Positions 8,985 to 18,269 of a stretch of DNA of 64,000 nucleotides are shown one piece after another (position 1 is the stretch's first letter; each line of letters opens with the position of its first letter). The notes beneath the pieces are model-generated. The model was not told the origin of the DNA and did not search any database. It saw nothing but the letters and a program-made list of their open reading frames with translations. The stretch lies in NCBI RefSeq assembly GCF_015158295.1, contig NZ_JACDXV010000006.1:62001-126000 (forward strand), in the 5' to 3' direction. This DNA comes from Devosia faecipullorum (lineage in GTDB: Bacteria > Pseudomonadota > Alphaproteobacteria > Rhizobiales > Devosiaceae). The translations under genes and the position numbers were made by a program.

Positions 8985-9159
8985 CCCTTAGCGCCATCCG
9001 AGCATAGCTCTCATGGCCTTCGCACTTCCAATCACTCCTCCGCAGCGATTGGCCCCAATGGACACTTCGAAGATATAAACAATCCTTTATATCCCTCATT
9101 GATCGGCAAGACCTGCTCCCGTATAGAAGGGCCAAGAGAAAATCCTTCTGGAGCCCGAC

Positions 9160-10563
9160 ATGACCAAGAGCCCGACCGATTACGCGGTCAAGGACATCAG
9201 CCTCGCCGATTTCGGCCGCAAGGAAATCCAGATCGCCGAGATCGAAATGCCGGGTCTGATGGCGATCCGCGAGGAATATGCGGCCAGCCAGCCGCTCAAG
9301 GGCGCGCGCATTGCCGGCTCGCTGCACATGACCATCCAGACCGCCGTGCTGATCGAGACGCTGGTGGCGCTCGGGGCCGAAGTGCGCTGGGTGAGCTGCA
9401 ATATCTTTTCCACCCAGGACCATGCCGCCGCCGCCATCGCCGCCGCCGGCATCCCGGTCTTTGCCCATAAGGGCGAAACGCTGGAAGAATATTGGGATTT
9501 TACCGACCGCATGATGGACTGGGGCAATGGCCTTACGCCCAACATGATCCTCGACGATGGCGGCGACGCCACCATGTATATCCTCAACGGCGCCAAGGCC
9601 GAGAAGGACATTGCCGTTCTGGCCAAGCCGGGCAATGAGGAAGAGGAAATCTTCTTCGCCACCATCAAGCGGCGGCTCGAAAAGACCCCCGGCTTCTTCA
9701 CCCGGATCAAAGACGCGATCCGCGGCGTTTCCGAAGAGACGACGACGGGCGTGATGCGGCTCCATCAGCTGCACGCGCGGGGCGAACTGCCCTTCCCGGC
9801 CATCAACGTCAATGACTCGGTGACCAAGTCCAAGTTCGACAATAAATACGGCACGAGGGAATCGCTGGTGGACGCCATCCGCCGCGGCACCGACGTGATG
9901 CTGGCCGGCAAGGTCGCCATCGTCTGCGGCTATGGCGATGTGGGCAAGGGATCGGCGGAATCGCTGCGCGGCGCCGGCGCCCGCGTCCTTGTCACCGAAG
10001 TGGACCCGATCTGCGCCCTGCAGGCCGCCATGGAAGGCTTCGAGGTGGTAACGCTGGAAGACGCCGCCCACCGCGCTGATATCGTCGTCACCGCCACCGG
10101 CAATCGCGACGTGTTGATGGTCGATGACATGCGCAATCTCAAGGACATGGCCATCGTCTGCAATATCGGCCATTTCGACAACGAGATCGACGTATTGGGC
10201 CTGCGCAATTTCAAGTGGACCAATATCAAGCCGCAGGTCGACATGATCGAGCAGCCCAATGGCAAGCGGCTGATCCTGCTGTCGGAAGGGCGTCTGGTCA
10301 ATCTGGGCAATGCCACGGGCCACCCGAGCTTTGTCATGTCGGCCAGCTTCGCCAACCAGACCCTGGCGCAGATCGAATTGTGGACCAAGGGCGAGACGCT
10401 CGAGAAGAAGGTGCATGTCCTGCCCAAGCATCTCGACGAAAAGGTCGCCGAACTGCATCTGGCCAAGCTCGGCGCCAAGCTGACCAAGCTGACCAAGACC
10501 CAGGCCGATTATATCGGCGTGCCGGTCGCGGGTCCGTTCAAGTCGGGCGAATATCGCTATTAA
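9160..10563 (+). CDS. ahcY: Adenosylhomocysteinase (S-adenosyl-L-homocysteine hydrolase)
   Basis: Reversibly hydrolyses S-adenosylhomocysteine to adenosine and homocysteine, recycling the by-product of methyltransferases. The 467-aa length fits the long bacterial form. [15 protein letters not shown] and the [11 protein letters not shown] segment carry substrate and NAD-linked residues; the Rossmann glycine motif is [17 protein letters not shown] near residue 253, and the C-terminal KSGEYRY contains the conserved Lys and Tyr. The 175-bp upstream spacer has a TATAAA at 9074-9079; I do not recognise an SAH riboswitch in it. The gene is followed by a strong terminator, so it is probably monocistronic. 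Adenosine produced here has no local kinase. Confidence 0.97.
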   Translation: MTKSPTDYAVKDISLADFGRKEIQIAEIEMPGLMAIREEYAASQPLKGARIAGSLHMTIQTAVLIETLVALGAEVRWVSCNIFSTQDHAAAAIAAAGIPVFAHKGETLEEYWDFTDRMMDWGNGLTPNMILDDGGDATMYILNGAKAEKDIAVLAKPGNEEEEIFFATIKRRLEKTPGFFTRIKDAIRGVSEETTTGVMRLHQLHARGELPFPAINVNDSVTKSKFDNKYGTRESLVDAIRRGTDVMLAGKVAIVCGYGDVGKGSAESLRGAGARVLVTEVDPICALQAAMEGFEVVTLEDAAHRADIVVTATGNRDVLMVDDMRNLKDMAIVCNIGHFDNEIDVLGLRNFKWTNIKPQVDMIEQPNGKRLILLSEGRLVNLGNATGHPSFVMSASFANQTLAQIELWTKGETLEKKVHVLPKHLDEKVAELHLAKLGAKLTKLTKTQADYIGVPVAGPFKSGEYRY

Positions 10564-10597
10564 GCATCCGGCGCGCGTCGCCAAAAAAATCTGCTGA

Positions 10598-10633
10598 AAG
10601 CCCGGCCCCAGTGCCGGGCTTTTACTCTTTTTA
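10598..10633 (+). terminator. Intrinsic terminator after ahcY
   Basis: Stem AAGCCCGGC (10598-10606), loop CCCAGT, stem GCCGGGCTT (10613-10621), then a T-rich tail up to about 10633. The remaining 10634-10881 upstream of divL shows no gene; no clear operator or promoter was recognised in it. Confidence 0.9.
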
Positions 10634-10881
10634 AAGGTTTCTGTTTCGTTCTTGGGTCAAGTACTTTCCTGCCGCTTTGCCCGCAACGCACAGCCATGAA
10701 GACTCTTTTGCCCGATTCGCGCTGCCGCTATGGTCTAGTGATTCGGGTTGCGGGGGACATGCAAGCCGTTCGAAGGCAGCCGGAACGGATCCCGTTCGGC
10801 GTTGGCTGCCCGGTCCTAAAGTGGCGTACCGGCCGTCCCGGCCGGATGGGCATTCACGAAAGCTAAGTGAAAGAGGGCAGC

Positions 10882-13308
10882 ATGGCGCCGGCACGGCTCC
10901 GGAAACGATGGGGATTCGCGGCTTCGGCATCCGCCTGCCTGACCCTGCTCACGGCCGCACCGGCATTGGCGCAGGGCTTTGCCCCGGCGAGCCTGGGCAA
11001 TATCGCCCCCATCGCCGTCGCCATCGGCGCGGGCGGTTTCGCGCTCATTTCCATGACCATCATCCGCCGCCTCCTGGCCGACAACCGCGCCGCGCGCCGC
11101 CGTGCCGCCGAGCAGATCGCCGATCTGCGCGCGCTGGTCGATGAATATGAAAATCTGGTCTCGGGCAGTACCGAGCTGACCATTTTGTGGAGCGGACAGG
11201 ACGGGCCGCGCATTCTTGGCCAGGCCAGCGCCGTGCTACCGCCGGGCCGCCAGCCGCAAAGCGTGCTCAACCTGCATAGCTGGCTGGGCGCCGCCGAATC
11301 CAATCGCCTCGCCGCCATGCTCGACGAATTGCGCCTGCAAGGGCGCGGCTTTTCCGCCAGCATCAAGACCGCCGAGGGCAAGCTGGTGCGCGCCACCGGC
11401 TGGGCCATGGGCGATGGCGCCGCCATGCGCCTGCGCCCGGCCTTCAGCCAGCCCGGCGACGAGGCCGCGCTGGTGGCCGATAATGAAGCGGAAATTGCCG
11501 AGAACGACCAGCAAAGCGTGCGCGCTCTGCTGGGCCTGTTGAGCAAACCGGCCTTCCTGCGCGACGGAACGGGCCAATTGGTCTATGCCAATGGCGCCTA
11601 TTGCGCCCTTGCCACGGCGCTCGACAAGACCTGTCTGGAAACCCGCCCTGCCGAGATCATCGACCCGCGGGCCAACAAAACCGCACCGGTGGATTTCGCC
11701 GACCATGGCCGGTTCGAGCTGGTTGAAATCGAGCTGCCTGGCGGACGGGCCGGCTATCTGCGCCCGCTGGAAAATGCCTGGCAAAAATCCGAAGCAGGCC
11801 TCGCCCATATCGGGGGCATTATTGATGCGCTGGCCACACCCATCGCCATCTTCAACGCCCGGCGGGAACTCACCCAATTCAACGCCGCCTATGCGGCCCT
11901 GTGGAATCTCGATCCGGCCTTCCTCACCAAAGGCCTCGACGAGCGCGCCATTCTCGACAAGCTGCGCACGCTGGGCATGCTGCCCAATCAGGTCGATTAC
12001 CACACCTGGCGCGCCAAGCACCTGGAAAGCTACCAGCGCAAGGTGCCGTTCGAGGCCGAGCCCTGGCACCTGCCCGATGGCCGCACGATCAAGGTGATTT
12101 CGGCCCCGGCCGGTCCCGAGGGTGGGGTCATCTATGTCTACGAAGACCTGACCGAACGGCTGGAACTGGAAAGCACCAACAAAAGCTTCACCAATGTGAT
12201 GCGCGAAAGCATCAACGCACTGAGCGAGGCGGTGGCGGTGTTCGGCACCAATGGCAGGCTGACGCTCTCCAATCCGCAATTGTCCAAATTGTGGAAGCTG
12301 CCGCTCAATGCCTTCGACGCGAATCCCCATATCGACCAATTGGCCGAGGCCAGCGGCCTGGCCATTCCCGAGGACGGAGCCACGATCTGGCGCGACCTCA
12401 AGCGCTCGATCGTCGATCTCAATCCCACGCGCACCGACCGTACCGGCCGGCTCAACCGCTCCGATGGCCGGCTGATCGATTATGCCATTACCCGGCTGCC
12501 CGACGGGCAGACGATGATGACCTTTCTCGACGTCACCGAAAGCGCCTCCTATTCGAAAGTGCTCAAGGAGCGCAATGACGCGCTGGTCGCCGCCGATCGA
12601 CTCAAGGACGCCTTTGTCGAGAACGTCTCCTATGAATTGCGCAGCCCGCTCACCAATATTATCGGCTTTTCCGACCTGCTGGCCGACAATGAAGGCCAGA
12701 GCCTCAATGAGCGGCAGCGCGAATATCTCGATTATATCCGCGCCTCATCGGTGACCCTGGGCGTCTTGATCGACAATATTCTTGACTTGGCTTCGGTCGA
12801 TGCGGGCATTGCCGAACTCAAGCCGGAAATACTCGATATTCCGGCGCTGATCGACAAGGCCAGGGCCGGCATTGCCGCCAGTTTTCCAGAAGTGTCGGGC
12901 GAGGCGCCGAACCTGGTCATCGCCATCGAGCCGGACCTGCCCCAATTCGTCGCCGATGGCACCCGCATCGTGCAGGTGCTCTATAACCTGCTCTCCAACG
13001 CCGCCCGCTTCTCCCCACCCGGCGGAGAAATCCGACTTTCAGTATCGCACCGGGCCGAGCGCATGCTCTTCGTCATCGAGGACGAGGGGCCGGGCATTAC
13101 CGACGAGATGAAGGCGGCCATCCTCACCCGCCTGGACGGCCCGCAAGCCGGCGGCCGCCAGCGCGGCGCCGGGCTGGCGCTCTCCATCGTGCGCACCTTC
13201 GTCAATCTGCATGGCGGCACCATCTCGGCGGAAAAGCGCGAACCGCGCGGCAGCCGCATCATCGTCAACCTGCCGATGAATTCGGCGCTGGCGGGCGTGG
13301 CGGAATAG
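10882..13308 (+). CDS. divL: DivL-type PAS sensor kinase with tyrosine in place of the phospho-histidine
   Basis: Membrane-anchored PAS/kinase-fold protein that in Caulobacter and rhizobia controls the CckA-CtrA cell-cycle phosphorelay. The N-terminus has a signal-anchor (about 10-30) and a second hydrophobic stretch (about 40-60), followed by several PAS-like regions, a dimerisation helix and an ATPase domain. The H-box reads NVSYELRSPLTNIIGF, so the usual His is Tyr584, the hallmark of DivL. N box (LYNLLSNAARFSPPGGE), G1 (EDEGPGIT) and a G2-like GAGLALSIVR are present. Length about 808 aa. The ATG 10882 follows GAGGG; an in-frame GTG at 10867 is possible. Neighbours ahcY and tsaE match the usual rhizobial locus. 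Confidence 0.88.
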   Translation: MAPARLRKRWGFAASASACLTLLTAAPALAQGFAPASLGNIAPIAVAIGAGGFALISMTIIRRLLADNRAARRRAAEQIADLRALVDEYENLVSGSTELTILWSGQDGPRILGQASAVLPPGRQPQSVLNLHSWLGAAESNRLAAMLDELRLQGRGFSASIKTAEGKLVRATGWAMGDGAAMRLRPAFSQPGDEAALVADNEAEIAENDQQSVRALLGLLSKPAFLRDGTGQLVYANGAYCALATALDKTCLETRPAEIIDPRANKTAPVDFADHGRFELVEIELPGGRAGYLRPLENAWQKSEAGLAHIGGIIDALATPIAIFNARRELTQFNAAYAALWNLDPAFLTKGLDERAILDKLRTLGMLPNQVDYHTWRAKHLESYQRKVPFEAEPWHLPDGRTIKVISAPAGPEGGVIYVYEDLTERLELESTNKSFTNVMRESINALSEAVAVFGTNGRLTLSNPQLSKLWKLPLNAFDANPHIDQLAEASGLAIPEDGATIWRDLKRSIVDLNPTRTDRTGRLNRSDGRLIDYAITRLPDGQTMMTFLDVTESASYSKVLKERNDALVAADRLKDAFVENVSYELRSPLTNIIGFSDLLADNEGQSLNERQREYLDYIRASSVTLGVLIDNILDLASVDAGIAELKPEILDIPALIDKARAGIAASFPEVSGEAPNLVIAIEPDLPQFVADGTRIVQVLYNLLSNAARFSPPGGEIRLSVSHRAERMLFVIEDEGPGITDEMKAAILTRLDGPQAGGRQRGAGLALSIVRTFVNLHGGTISAEKREPRGSRIIVNLPMNSALAGVAE

Positions 13309-13416
13309 CTCCGGGCCGTCCCAAAGGGCCAATCACGAAGGTGGCTTGATTGGCAATTCCGCCGGCGCGATGCCCTTGTTCGCCGTCACCACCCGGTTTA
13401 TCCGAATGGTGCATGG

Positions 13417-13439
13417 ATTGCCCGGATGAGACGGGCAAT
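13417..13439. repeat. REP-like palindrome, copy 1 (5' of tsaE)
   Basis: ATTGCCCG (13417-13424) and CGGGCAAT (13432-13439) form an 8-bp inverted repeat with a 7-nt centre. It is followed by GACGG. A near-identical element lies 3' of tsaE at 13916. Such elements are common in intergenic DNA of this bacterial order. Confidence 0.65.
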
Positions 13440-13452
13440 GACGGAGACGGAT

Positions 13453-13878
13453 GTGCCTGAGCCGATTGAAACCTTTCTGCCCGACGATGGCGCCACCTCC
13501 CGCTTCGGCGCGGAACTGGCGGCCAGCCTCAAACCCGGCGACATCGTCAGCCTCGAAGGCGATCTGGGGGCCGGAAAAACTGCTCTGGCGCGCGCCATTA
13601 TCCGGGCGCTGGCCGGCGATCCAGGGCTCGAAGTCCCCTCCCCGACCTTCGCCATCATCCAGCCCTATAAGACAATGCGCGGCCCGGTCCTGCATGCCGA
13701 TCTCTATCGGCTGGCCGATGCGGCGGAAGCCGACGAACTGGGCCTGCTCGACGACCCGGAGGCCATCGTTCTGGTGGAATGGGCGGCACGGGCGGAACAG
13801 GTTCTGGCGGCCGCGCGCCTGCGGGTCGGGATGACGATTCCGCCGGGTGGAACGGGACGGAACGTGGTGGTGAGCTGA
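13453..13878 (+). CDS. tsaE: tRNA N6-threonylcarbamoyladenosine biosynthesis ATPase TsaE
   Basis: ATPase partner of TsaB/TsaD in making t6A37 on ANN-decoding tRNAs. The P-loop is GDLGAGKTALARAII, followed by the family segment VPSPTFAIIQPY, HADLYRL and the VLVEWAARAEQ motif. Start GTG 13453 is preferred because GGAG (13443-13446) is 6 nt upstream and gives an N-terminus of family length; in-frame ATGs at 13426 and 13438 lie in or at the edge of a palindromic repeat. In many rhizobia tsaE is fused to or followed by an aminoglycoside-phosphotransferase-like gene; here it is a standalone ~141-aa gene, flanked by two repeat copies and convergent with polA. Confidence 0.92.
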   Translation: MPEPIETFLPDDGATSRFGAELAASLKPGDIVSLEGDLGAGKTALARAIIRALAGDPGLEVPSPTFAIIQPYKTMRGPVLHADLYRLADAAEADELGLLDDPEAIVLVEWAARAEQVLAAARLRVGMTIPPGGTGRNVVVS

Positions 13879-13915
13879 CGGCTCTATTGCGCCAGGAGAA
13901 GGCTCGAGGAACCGG

Positions 13916-13938
13916 ATTGCCCGGACGAGCCGGGCAAT
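13916..13938. repeat. REP-like palindrome, copy 2 (3' of tsaE)
   Basis: ATTGCCCGG (13916-13924), loop ACGAG, CCGGGCAAT (13930-13938): a perfect 9-bp inverted repeat followed by GGCGG. It matches copy 1 in arms and loop. It lies between the convergent tsaE and polA ends and could help transcription termination, although no T-run follows. Confidence 0.7.
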
Positions 13939-14003
13939 GGCGGTGGAAGGGCGGGTGCACGGCAAGGGAATGTCCGGGCAAGGCGGAAACGCTCCAGCCC
14001 CAT

Positions 14004-16925
14004 CTAATGCGCCTCGTCCCAGTTCCTGGCGGCATGGGCGTCTACGTGGATCGGCACGGTTAGCCGCACGGCCGGTTCGGCTGCGCTTTCCATGACGCGC
14101 CGGATCACCGGAATGGCCTGATCCTCGCTGCCTTCGGGTACTTCGAAGATCAGTTCGTCATGCACCTGCAGCAGCATGTCGGCTTCGATACCGGCCTTGG
14201 CCAATTCGCCTTCCATGCGGATCATGGCGCGGCGGATGATGTCGGCGGCGCTGCCCTGGATCGGCGCATTGATCGAGGCGCGCTCGACAAAGGCGCGTTC
14301 GCTGGGATTGCCGGAATTGGCATTGGGGAACTGGATCTTGCGGCCGAAAATGGTCATGACGTGGCCGTCGGCCTTCACCTTGAGCTTCTGGGCGTCCATG
14401 TAATCGCGGATGCCGGGGAAGCGCTCGAAATAGGTCTTGATATAATCCCCGGCCTCGGAGCGGGCGATGCCCAGCTGGTTGGCGAGGCCGAAGGCCGAAA
14501 TGCCATAGATGATGCCGAAATTGATCGCCTTGGCTCTCCGGCGCACGTCGCTCGGCATGCCCTCCACCGGCACGTTGAACATTTCCGACGCCGTCATGGC
14601 GTGAATGTCCAGCCCCTCTTCGAAAGCATCTTTGAGCGCGCCGATATCGGCGATATGGGCGAGAACCCGCAATTCGATCTGAGAATAGTCGGCCGAGATC
14701 AGCACCTTGCCCGGCGGGGCGATGAAGGCGGAGCGGATCTTGCGCCCGTCTTCGGTGCGGACGGGAATGTTCTGCAGGTTGGGATCGTTGGATGAGAGCC
14801 GCCCGGTGAGCACCGAAGCCTGCGAATAGGAGGTGTGAACGCGACCGGTGCGCGGATTGATATAGGTGGGCAGCGCGTCGGCATAGGTGCCCTTGAGCTT
14901 GGTGAGCTGGCGCCAGTCGACAATGGTGCGGGCCAAGGGAATGCCCTTGAGCGCCAGATCTTCGAGCACATCGGCGCCGGTGGACCAGGCGCCGGTCTTG
15001 GTCTTGGTGCCGCCTTCGAGCCCCATCTTGTCGAAGAGGATTTCGCCCAATTGCTTGGGCGAGCCGAGATTGAAGCTCTGGCCGGCCAATTCATGCGCCT
15101 CGGCCTCGAAAGCGGCGGCGCGCTGGGCGAAGTCACCAGAGAGGCGGGCAAGAATCTGCCGATCGACTAGGACGCCGCGCGCCTCCATCCGGGCCAGGAC
15201 CGGAGCCAGCGGCCGCTCGATGGTTTCATAGAGCGTCGTAGCATTTTCGGCGGCGAGGCGCGGCTTCAACACATGCCAGAGGCGAAGGGTTATGTCGGCA
15301 TCCTCGGCGCCATAGCGGGCGGCGGCGGGGATATCGAGCTGATCGAAAGTCTTCTGGTGCTTGCCGGTGCCGGCCAGCTCGGAAAAAGAGATGGTTTTGT
15401 GGCCGAGCCAATGGTCGGCCAGCACGTCCATGCCATTATAGCGCGGGCCATCCAGCGCATAGGAGATGAGCATGGTGTCATCGATGGGCGCCATCGCAAT
15501 GCCGTAGCGGGCCAAAACTTCGATGTCATATTTGACGTTCTGCCCGATCTTGAGGATCGAGCGATCTTCGAGCACGGGTTTGAGGCTGTCGAGCACGGTG
15601 CGGATGGGCAATTGCCCCTCGACCAGCCCACCGCCGCCCAGAAGGTCGCCGGGCAAGGCGTGACCGACCGGAATATAGCAGCCCTCGCCGATCTCGGTGG
15701 AAAGGCAGACCCCCACCAGATCGGCCTGTTGCGGATCGAGCCCCGTGGTCTCGGTGTCGATGGCCACATGCCCCTTGGCCACGATCTTTTCGATCCAGCG
15801 GGCGAGCTGGTCGGGGGTCGTCAGCGTTTCATAGGCGGCGTGATCGACCGGAATGGCCTTGATGCGCGCATGTTCCTCGGCGGCGTGGCGGGCCGGGCCC
15901 GTGCCGGGCACGACATTGGCGGCGAGCTTGGCCTTGGCGACCGAGAGCGAGGTGGATTTTTGCGGGGCGCCGGGGATGGGCTCGGCGCCGCCGGCCTTCA
16001 ATTCCGGATCGGCTTCGAAATCGTCGGGATTAGCGTCGAGCAGGGTGGCGAGACGCTTGGTGATGGTGGCAAATTCCATCGCCTTGAGGAAGGGAAACAA
16101 CGCCGAGGGGCTCATCGGCTGGCGCAGAAGGCCATCGAGGTCGATCTCGACGGGAACCTTTTGCTCCAGCGTCACCAGCTGTTTGGAAATGCGGGCCAGA
16201 TCGGCATTGGCGATGAGCTTTTCACGCCGGGCGTTCTGCTTGATCTCGCCGGCGCGCTCGAGCAGGGTTTCGAGGTCGCCATAGATATTGATCAATTCCG
16301 CCGCCGTCTTGACGCCGATGCCGGGTACGCCGGGCACGTTGTCGACGCTGTCACCGCACAGGGCCTGCACATCGATGACCTTGTCGGGAGTGACGCCGAA
16401 CTTGGCAAAAACCTCGTCGGGGCCGATCCAGCGCAGCGGCGGCTGGCCGGGGCGCGGAATGGTGTCGAGCAGGCGAATGGAGCCATCCGGCTCGACCAAT
16501 TGCATCAGATCCTTGTCCGAGGAGGCGATGGTGACCTTCATGCCCGCAGCGCGCGCCATGCGCGCATAGGTGGCCATGATGTCGTCGGCCTCCCAGCCCT
16601 CCATTTCGATGGAGGGAATGGAAAAGGCCCTGGTGGCCGAGCGGGTCAGGGGGAATTGAGGGATCAATTCCTCGGGCGCAGGCGGGCGCTGGGCCTTGTA
16701 TTGGGGATAGAGGTCGTCGCGGAAAGTCTTGCCCTTGGCGTCGAAGATGACCGCCATATGGGTCGGGGCCTCGTCGCCATCCATGTCCTGCGTCAGCTTG
16801 AACAGCATGTTGCAGAAGCCCTGCACGCAGCCCACTGGCAGCCCGTCCGACTTGCGGCTGAGTGGCGGCAGGGCGTGGAAGGCACGGAAAATATAGCCCG
16901 AGCCATCGACGAGCAGCAGGTGCAT
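14004..16925 (-). CDS. polA: DNA polymerase I
   Basis: Replicative-repair polymerase that removes RNA primers and fills gaps. Three domains are visible in the 973-aa protein: a 5'-3' exonuclease (residues 1 to about 290, starting LLLVDGSGYIFRAFHALPP), an intact 3'-5' proofreading domain with DTETTGLDP near residue 388, and the polymerase with motif A (SADYSQIELRVLAHIA, about 742), motif B (RRRAKAINFGIIYG, about 793) and motif C (QVHDELIFEVPE, about 922). The start ATG 16925 is preceded on the minus strand by AGAGGA at 9 nt; an upstream in-frame ATG at 16955 adds an unconserved leader. The gene stands alone, divergent from a response regulator gene. Confidence 0.97.
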   Translation of the reverse strand: MHLLLVDGSGYIFRAFHALPPLSRKSDGLPVGCVQGFCNMLFKLTQDMDGDEAPTHMAVIFDAKGKTFRDDLYPQYKAQRPPAPEELIPQFPLTRSATRAFSIPSIEMEGWEADDIMATYARMARAAGMKVTIASSDKDLMQLVEPDGSIRLLDTIPRPGQPPLRWIGPDEVFAKFGVTPDKVIDVQALCGDSVDNVPGVPGIGVKTAAELINIYGDLETLLERAGEIKQNARREKLIANADLARISKQLVTLEQKVPVEIDLDGLLRQPMSPSALFPFLKAMEFATITKRLATLLDANPDDFEADPELKAGGAEPIPGAPQKSTSLSVAKAKLAANVVPGTGPARHAAEEHARIKAIPVDHAAYETLTTPDQLARWIEKIVAKGHVAIDTETTGLDPQQADLVGVCLSTEIGEGCYIPVGHALPGDLLGGGGLVEGQLPIRTVLDSLKPVLEDRSILKIGQNVKYDIEVLARYGIAMAPIDDTMLISYALDGPRYNGMDVLADHWLGHKTISFSELAGTGKHQKTFDQLDIPAAARYGAEDADITLRLWHVLKPRLAAENATTLYETIERPLAPVLARMEARGVLVDRQILARLSGDFAQRAAAFEAEAHELAGQSFNLGSPKQLGEILFDKMGLEGGTKTKTGAWSTGADVLEDLALKGIPLARTIVDWRQLTKLKGTYADALPTYINPRTGRVHTSYSQASVLTGRLSSNDPNLQNIPVRTEDGRKIRSAFIAPPGKVLISADYSQIELRVLAHIADIGALKDAFEEGLDIHAMTASEMFNVPVEGMPSDVRRRAKAINFGIIYGISAFGLANQLGIARSEAGDYIKTYFERFPGIRDYMDAQKLKVKADGHVMTIFGRKIQFPNANSGNPSERAFVERASINAPIQGSAADIIRRAMIRMEGELAKAGIEADMLLQVHDELIFEVPEGSEDQAIPVIRRVMESAAEPAVRLTVPIHVDAHAARNWDEAH

Positions 16926-17118
16926 GAACCGATTCCTCTTATCTAGTCGCGGCAACTTACCGCTTCACACGCCAGGATGGCACCCATTTTTGTCCACCCC
17001 TGTCAGCAGCGACCGGCCCAGCCGCTGGACCCAACTTCGCCACGTTCCGGGTTTAGGTCTTGCCTTATCGGTGGAAAGCAGCCTCCTTTCTCCCAGAGCG
17101 GTAATGAAAGGACAATTC

Positions 17119-17511
17119 GTGCAGACCGGTCCGAACAAGGGCTCCGCCGCCACCATCCTCGTGGTGGACGACGATGCCCTGATCACACTCAACATGGTCG
17201 ATCACCTGACCGAGCTCGGTCATATCGTGCTGGAAGCCTATTCAGGCCGCGACGCGCTCACCCTGCTGGAAAATCATCCCGAGATCGCGGCGCTGATCAC
17301 CGATTATTCCATGCCCATGATGAATGGGGTGGAACTGGCCGAACAGGCGTGCCGCTTGCGTCCCGGCCTGCCGGTGCTGCTCTCGACCGGCTATGCCGAA
17401 TTGCCCCAGGGCATTGCCAACACCTTGCCGCGCATCGAAAAGCCGTTCCGCGAGGAGGAATTGGCCGAAAAGGTCGGCGCCCTGCTCTCGATGGTCGCGC
17501 CAGCCGAATAG
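17119..17511 (+). CDS. Single-domain response regulator (CheY-like)
   Basis: A stand-alone receiver domain of about 130 aa with no output domain, so it probably acts by protein-protein contact or as a phosphorelay intermediate. The acidic pocket is LVVDDDALIT, the phospho-accepting Asp lies in ALITDYSMPMMNG, the switch Ser/Thr in VLLSTGYAELP, and the conserved Lys in RIEKPF. GTG 17119 is favoured by AGGA 6 nt upstream; an ATG at 17104 in the same frame is the alternative. The protein resembles receiver modules of hybrid kinases rather than CheY. No kinase is adjacent; DivL lies 4 kb away but does not itself phosphorylate a receiver by the standard route. Partner unknown. Confidence 0.85.
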   Translation: MQTGPNKGSAATILVVDDDALITLNMVDHLTELGHIVLEAYSGRDALTLLENHPEIAALITDYSMPMMNGVELAEQACRLRPGLPVLLSTGYAELPQGIANTLPRIEKPFREEELAEKVGALLSMVAPAE

Positions 17512-17513
17512 GC

Positions 17514-18095
17514 TCAGCGCAGCCCGCTCTTTTCCAGCAGGCCGAGCCGCTTGGCGTCGAAATAATAGCCCTTGGCGTAAAATTGCACCGCGCGGTCCTG
17601 ATCGCCGCCGGCGGTGACATAGGCTCCGGCCAGGTAGCGCACCGCATAGCGCAGATTGGTTTCGGCATCGAGCAGGCCGGCAGGTTCGCCCGCGAAGCCC
17701 ATGCCGCGCGCGGTGGCATGGCTGATCTGCATCAACCCGTAATAGGGCCCGTTGCGGGCGGATGGATTGTAATTGCTTTCGCGCACGATGACCCGGCGCA
17801 CCAGCGCCTCGGGCACTGCATATTCGGTGGAGTAATGGGCGATCAACCCGTCCAGCGCGCCGCGATTGCCATCGGCATAGGCCAAAACGAATTCATCTGC
17901 GGCCCGGGGCACGGCGGCAGCGGCCGGCACGTGCCCGGCCCGCGTTTCCGGCACGACTGGCGCTACGCTGGCTATAGCGGCGCTCGCCGTGGCGCTGCGA
18001 TTGCCCGGCAGCGGCTTGACGCCGGCGATGGAACAGCCCGCCAGAACGAGCGTCAGCGCCAGGGTGGAGGCAAGGGCAAGTGGCCGCGCCGTCAT
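17514..18095 (-). CDS. Lytic transglycosylase, SLT domain lipoprotein
   Basis: An outer-membrane-directed lipoprotein that cleaves the MurNAc-GlcNAc bond of peptidoglycan. The N-terminus (LALASTLALTLVLAGC) has a lipobox with Cys21. After an Ala/Pro-rich linker, the catalytic domain from about residue 85 contains VRRVIVRESNYNPSARNG, whose Glu is the expected acid, then YYGLMQISHATARGMG and NLRYAVRYLAGAY, matching the SLT family 1 pattern. The ATG at 18095 follows AAAGGA 7 nt upstream; the longer frame from 18221 is not signal-like. The gene is tail-to-tail with the response regulator (2 bp between). About 193 aa. Confidence 0.88.
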   Translation of the reverse strand: MTARPLALASTLALTLVLAGCSIAGVKPLPGNRSATASAAIASVAPVVPETRAGHVPAAAAVPRAADEFVLAYADGNRGALDGLIAHYSTEYAVPEALVRRVIVRESNYNPSARNGPYYGLMQISHATARGMGFAGEPAGLLDAETNLRYAVRYLAGAYVTAGGDQDRAVQFYAKGYYFDAKRLGLLEKSGLR

Positions 18096-18269
18096 GTGCA
18101 ATCCTTTACCGCCTTGCCCCAAATTCCGACATGTCACGCGCCAGCATCGACCGACGCGCAACATTGTGCGGCTAAACGCCAAACACGGCGGCTTGATGGC
18201 GGAAATGGGACCAGGTCGCAAGCGTTATCGGCGCGCGGATGCTGGCGGGACGCGTTTTTCGTCCCTGTC

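Noticed and set aside
8985-9159. Possible SAH riboswitch upstream of ahcY
   Set aside because: I could not find the characteristic conserved helices; the spacer has only an AT-rich promoter-like segment.
8893-10584. Long minus-strand open frame opposite ahcY
   Set aside because: The plus strand encodes a full-length adenosylhomocysteinase with all motifs; the opposite frame is His/Asp/Gly-rich without recognisable domains.
15273-16946. Long plus-strand open frame opposite polA
   Set aside because: polA on the minus strand has complete domains; the antisense product has no coding signature.
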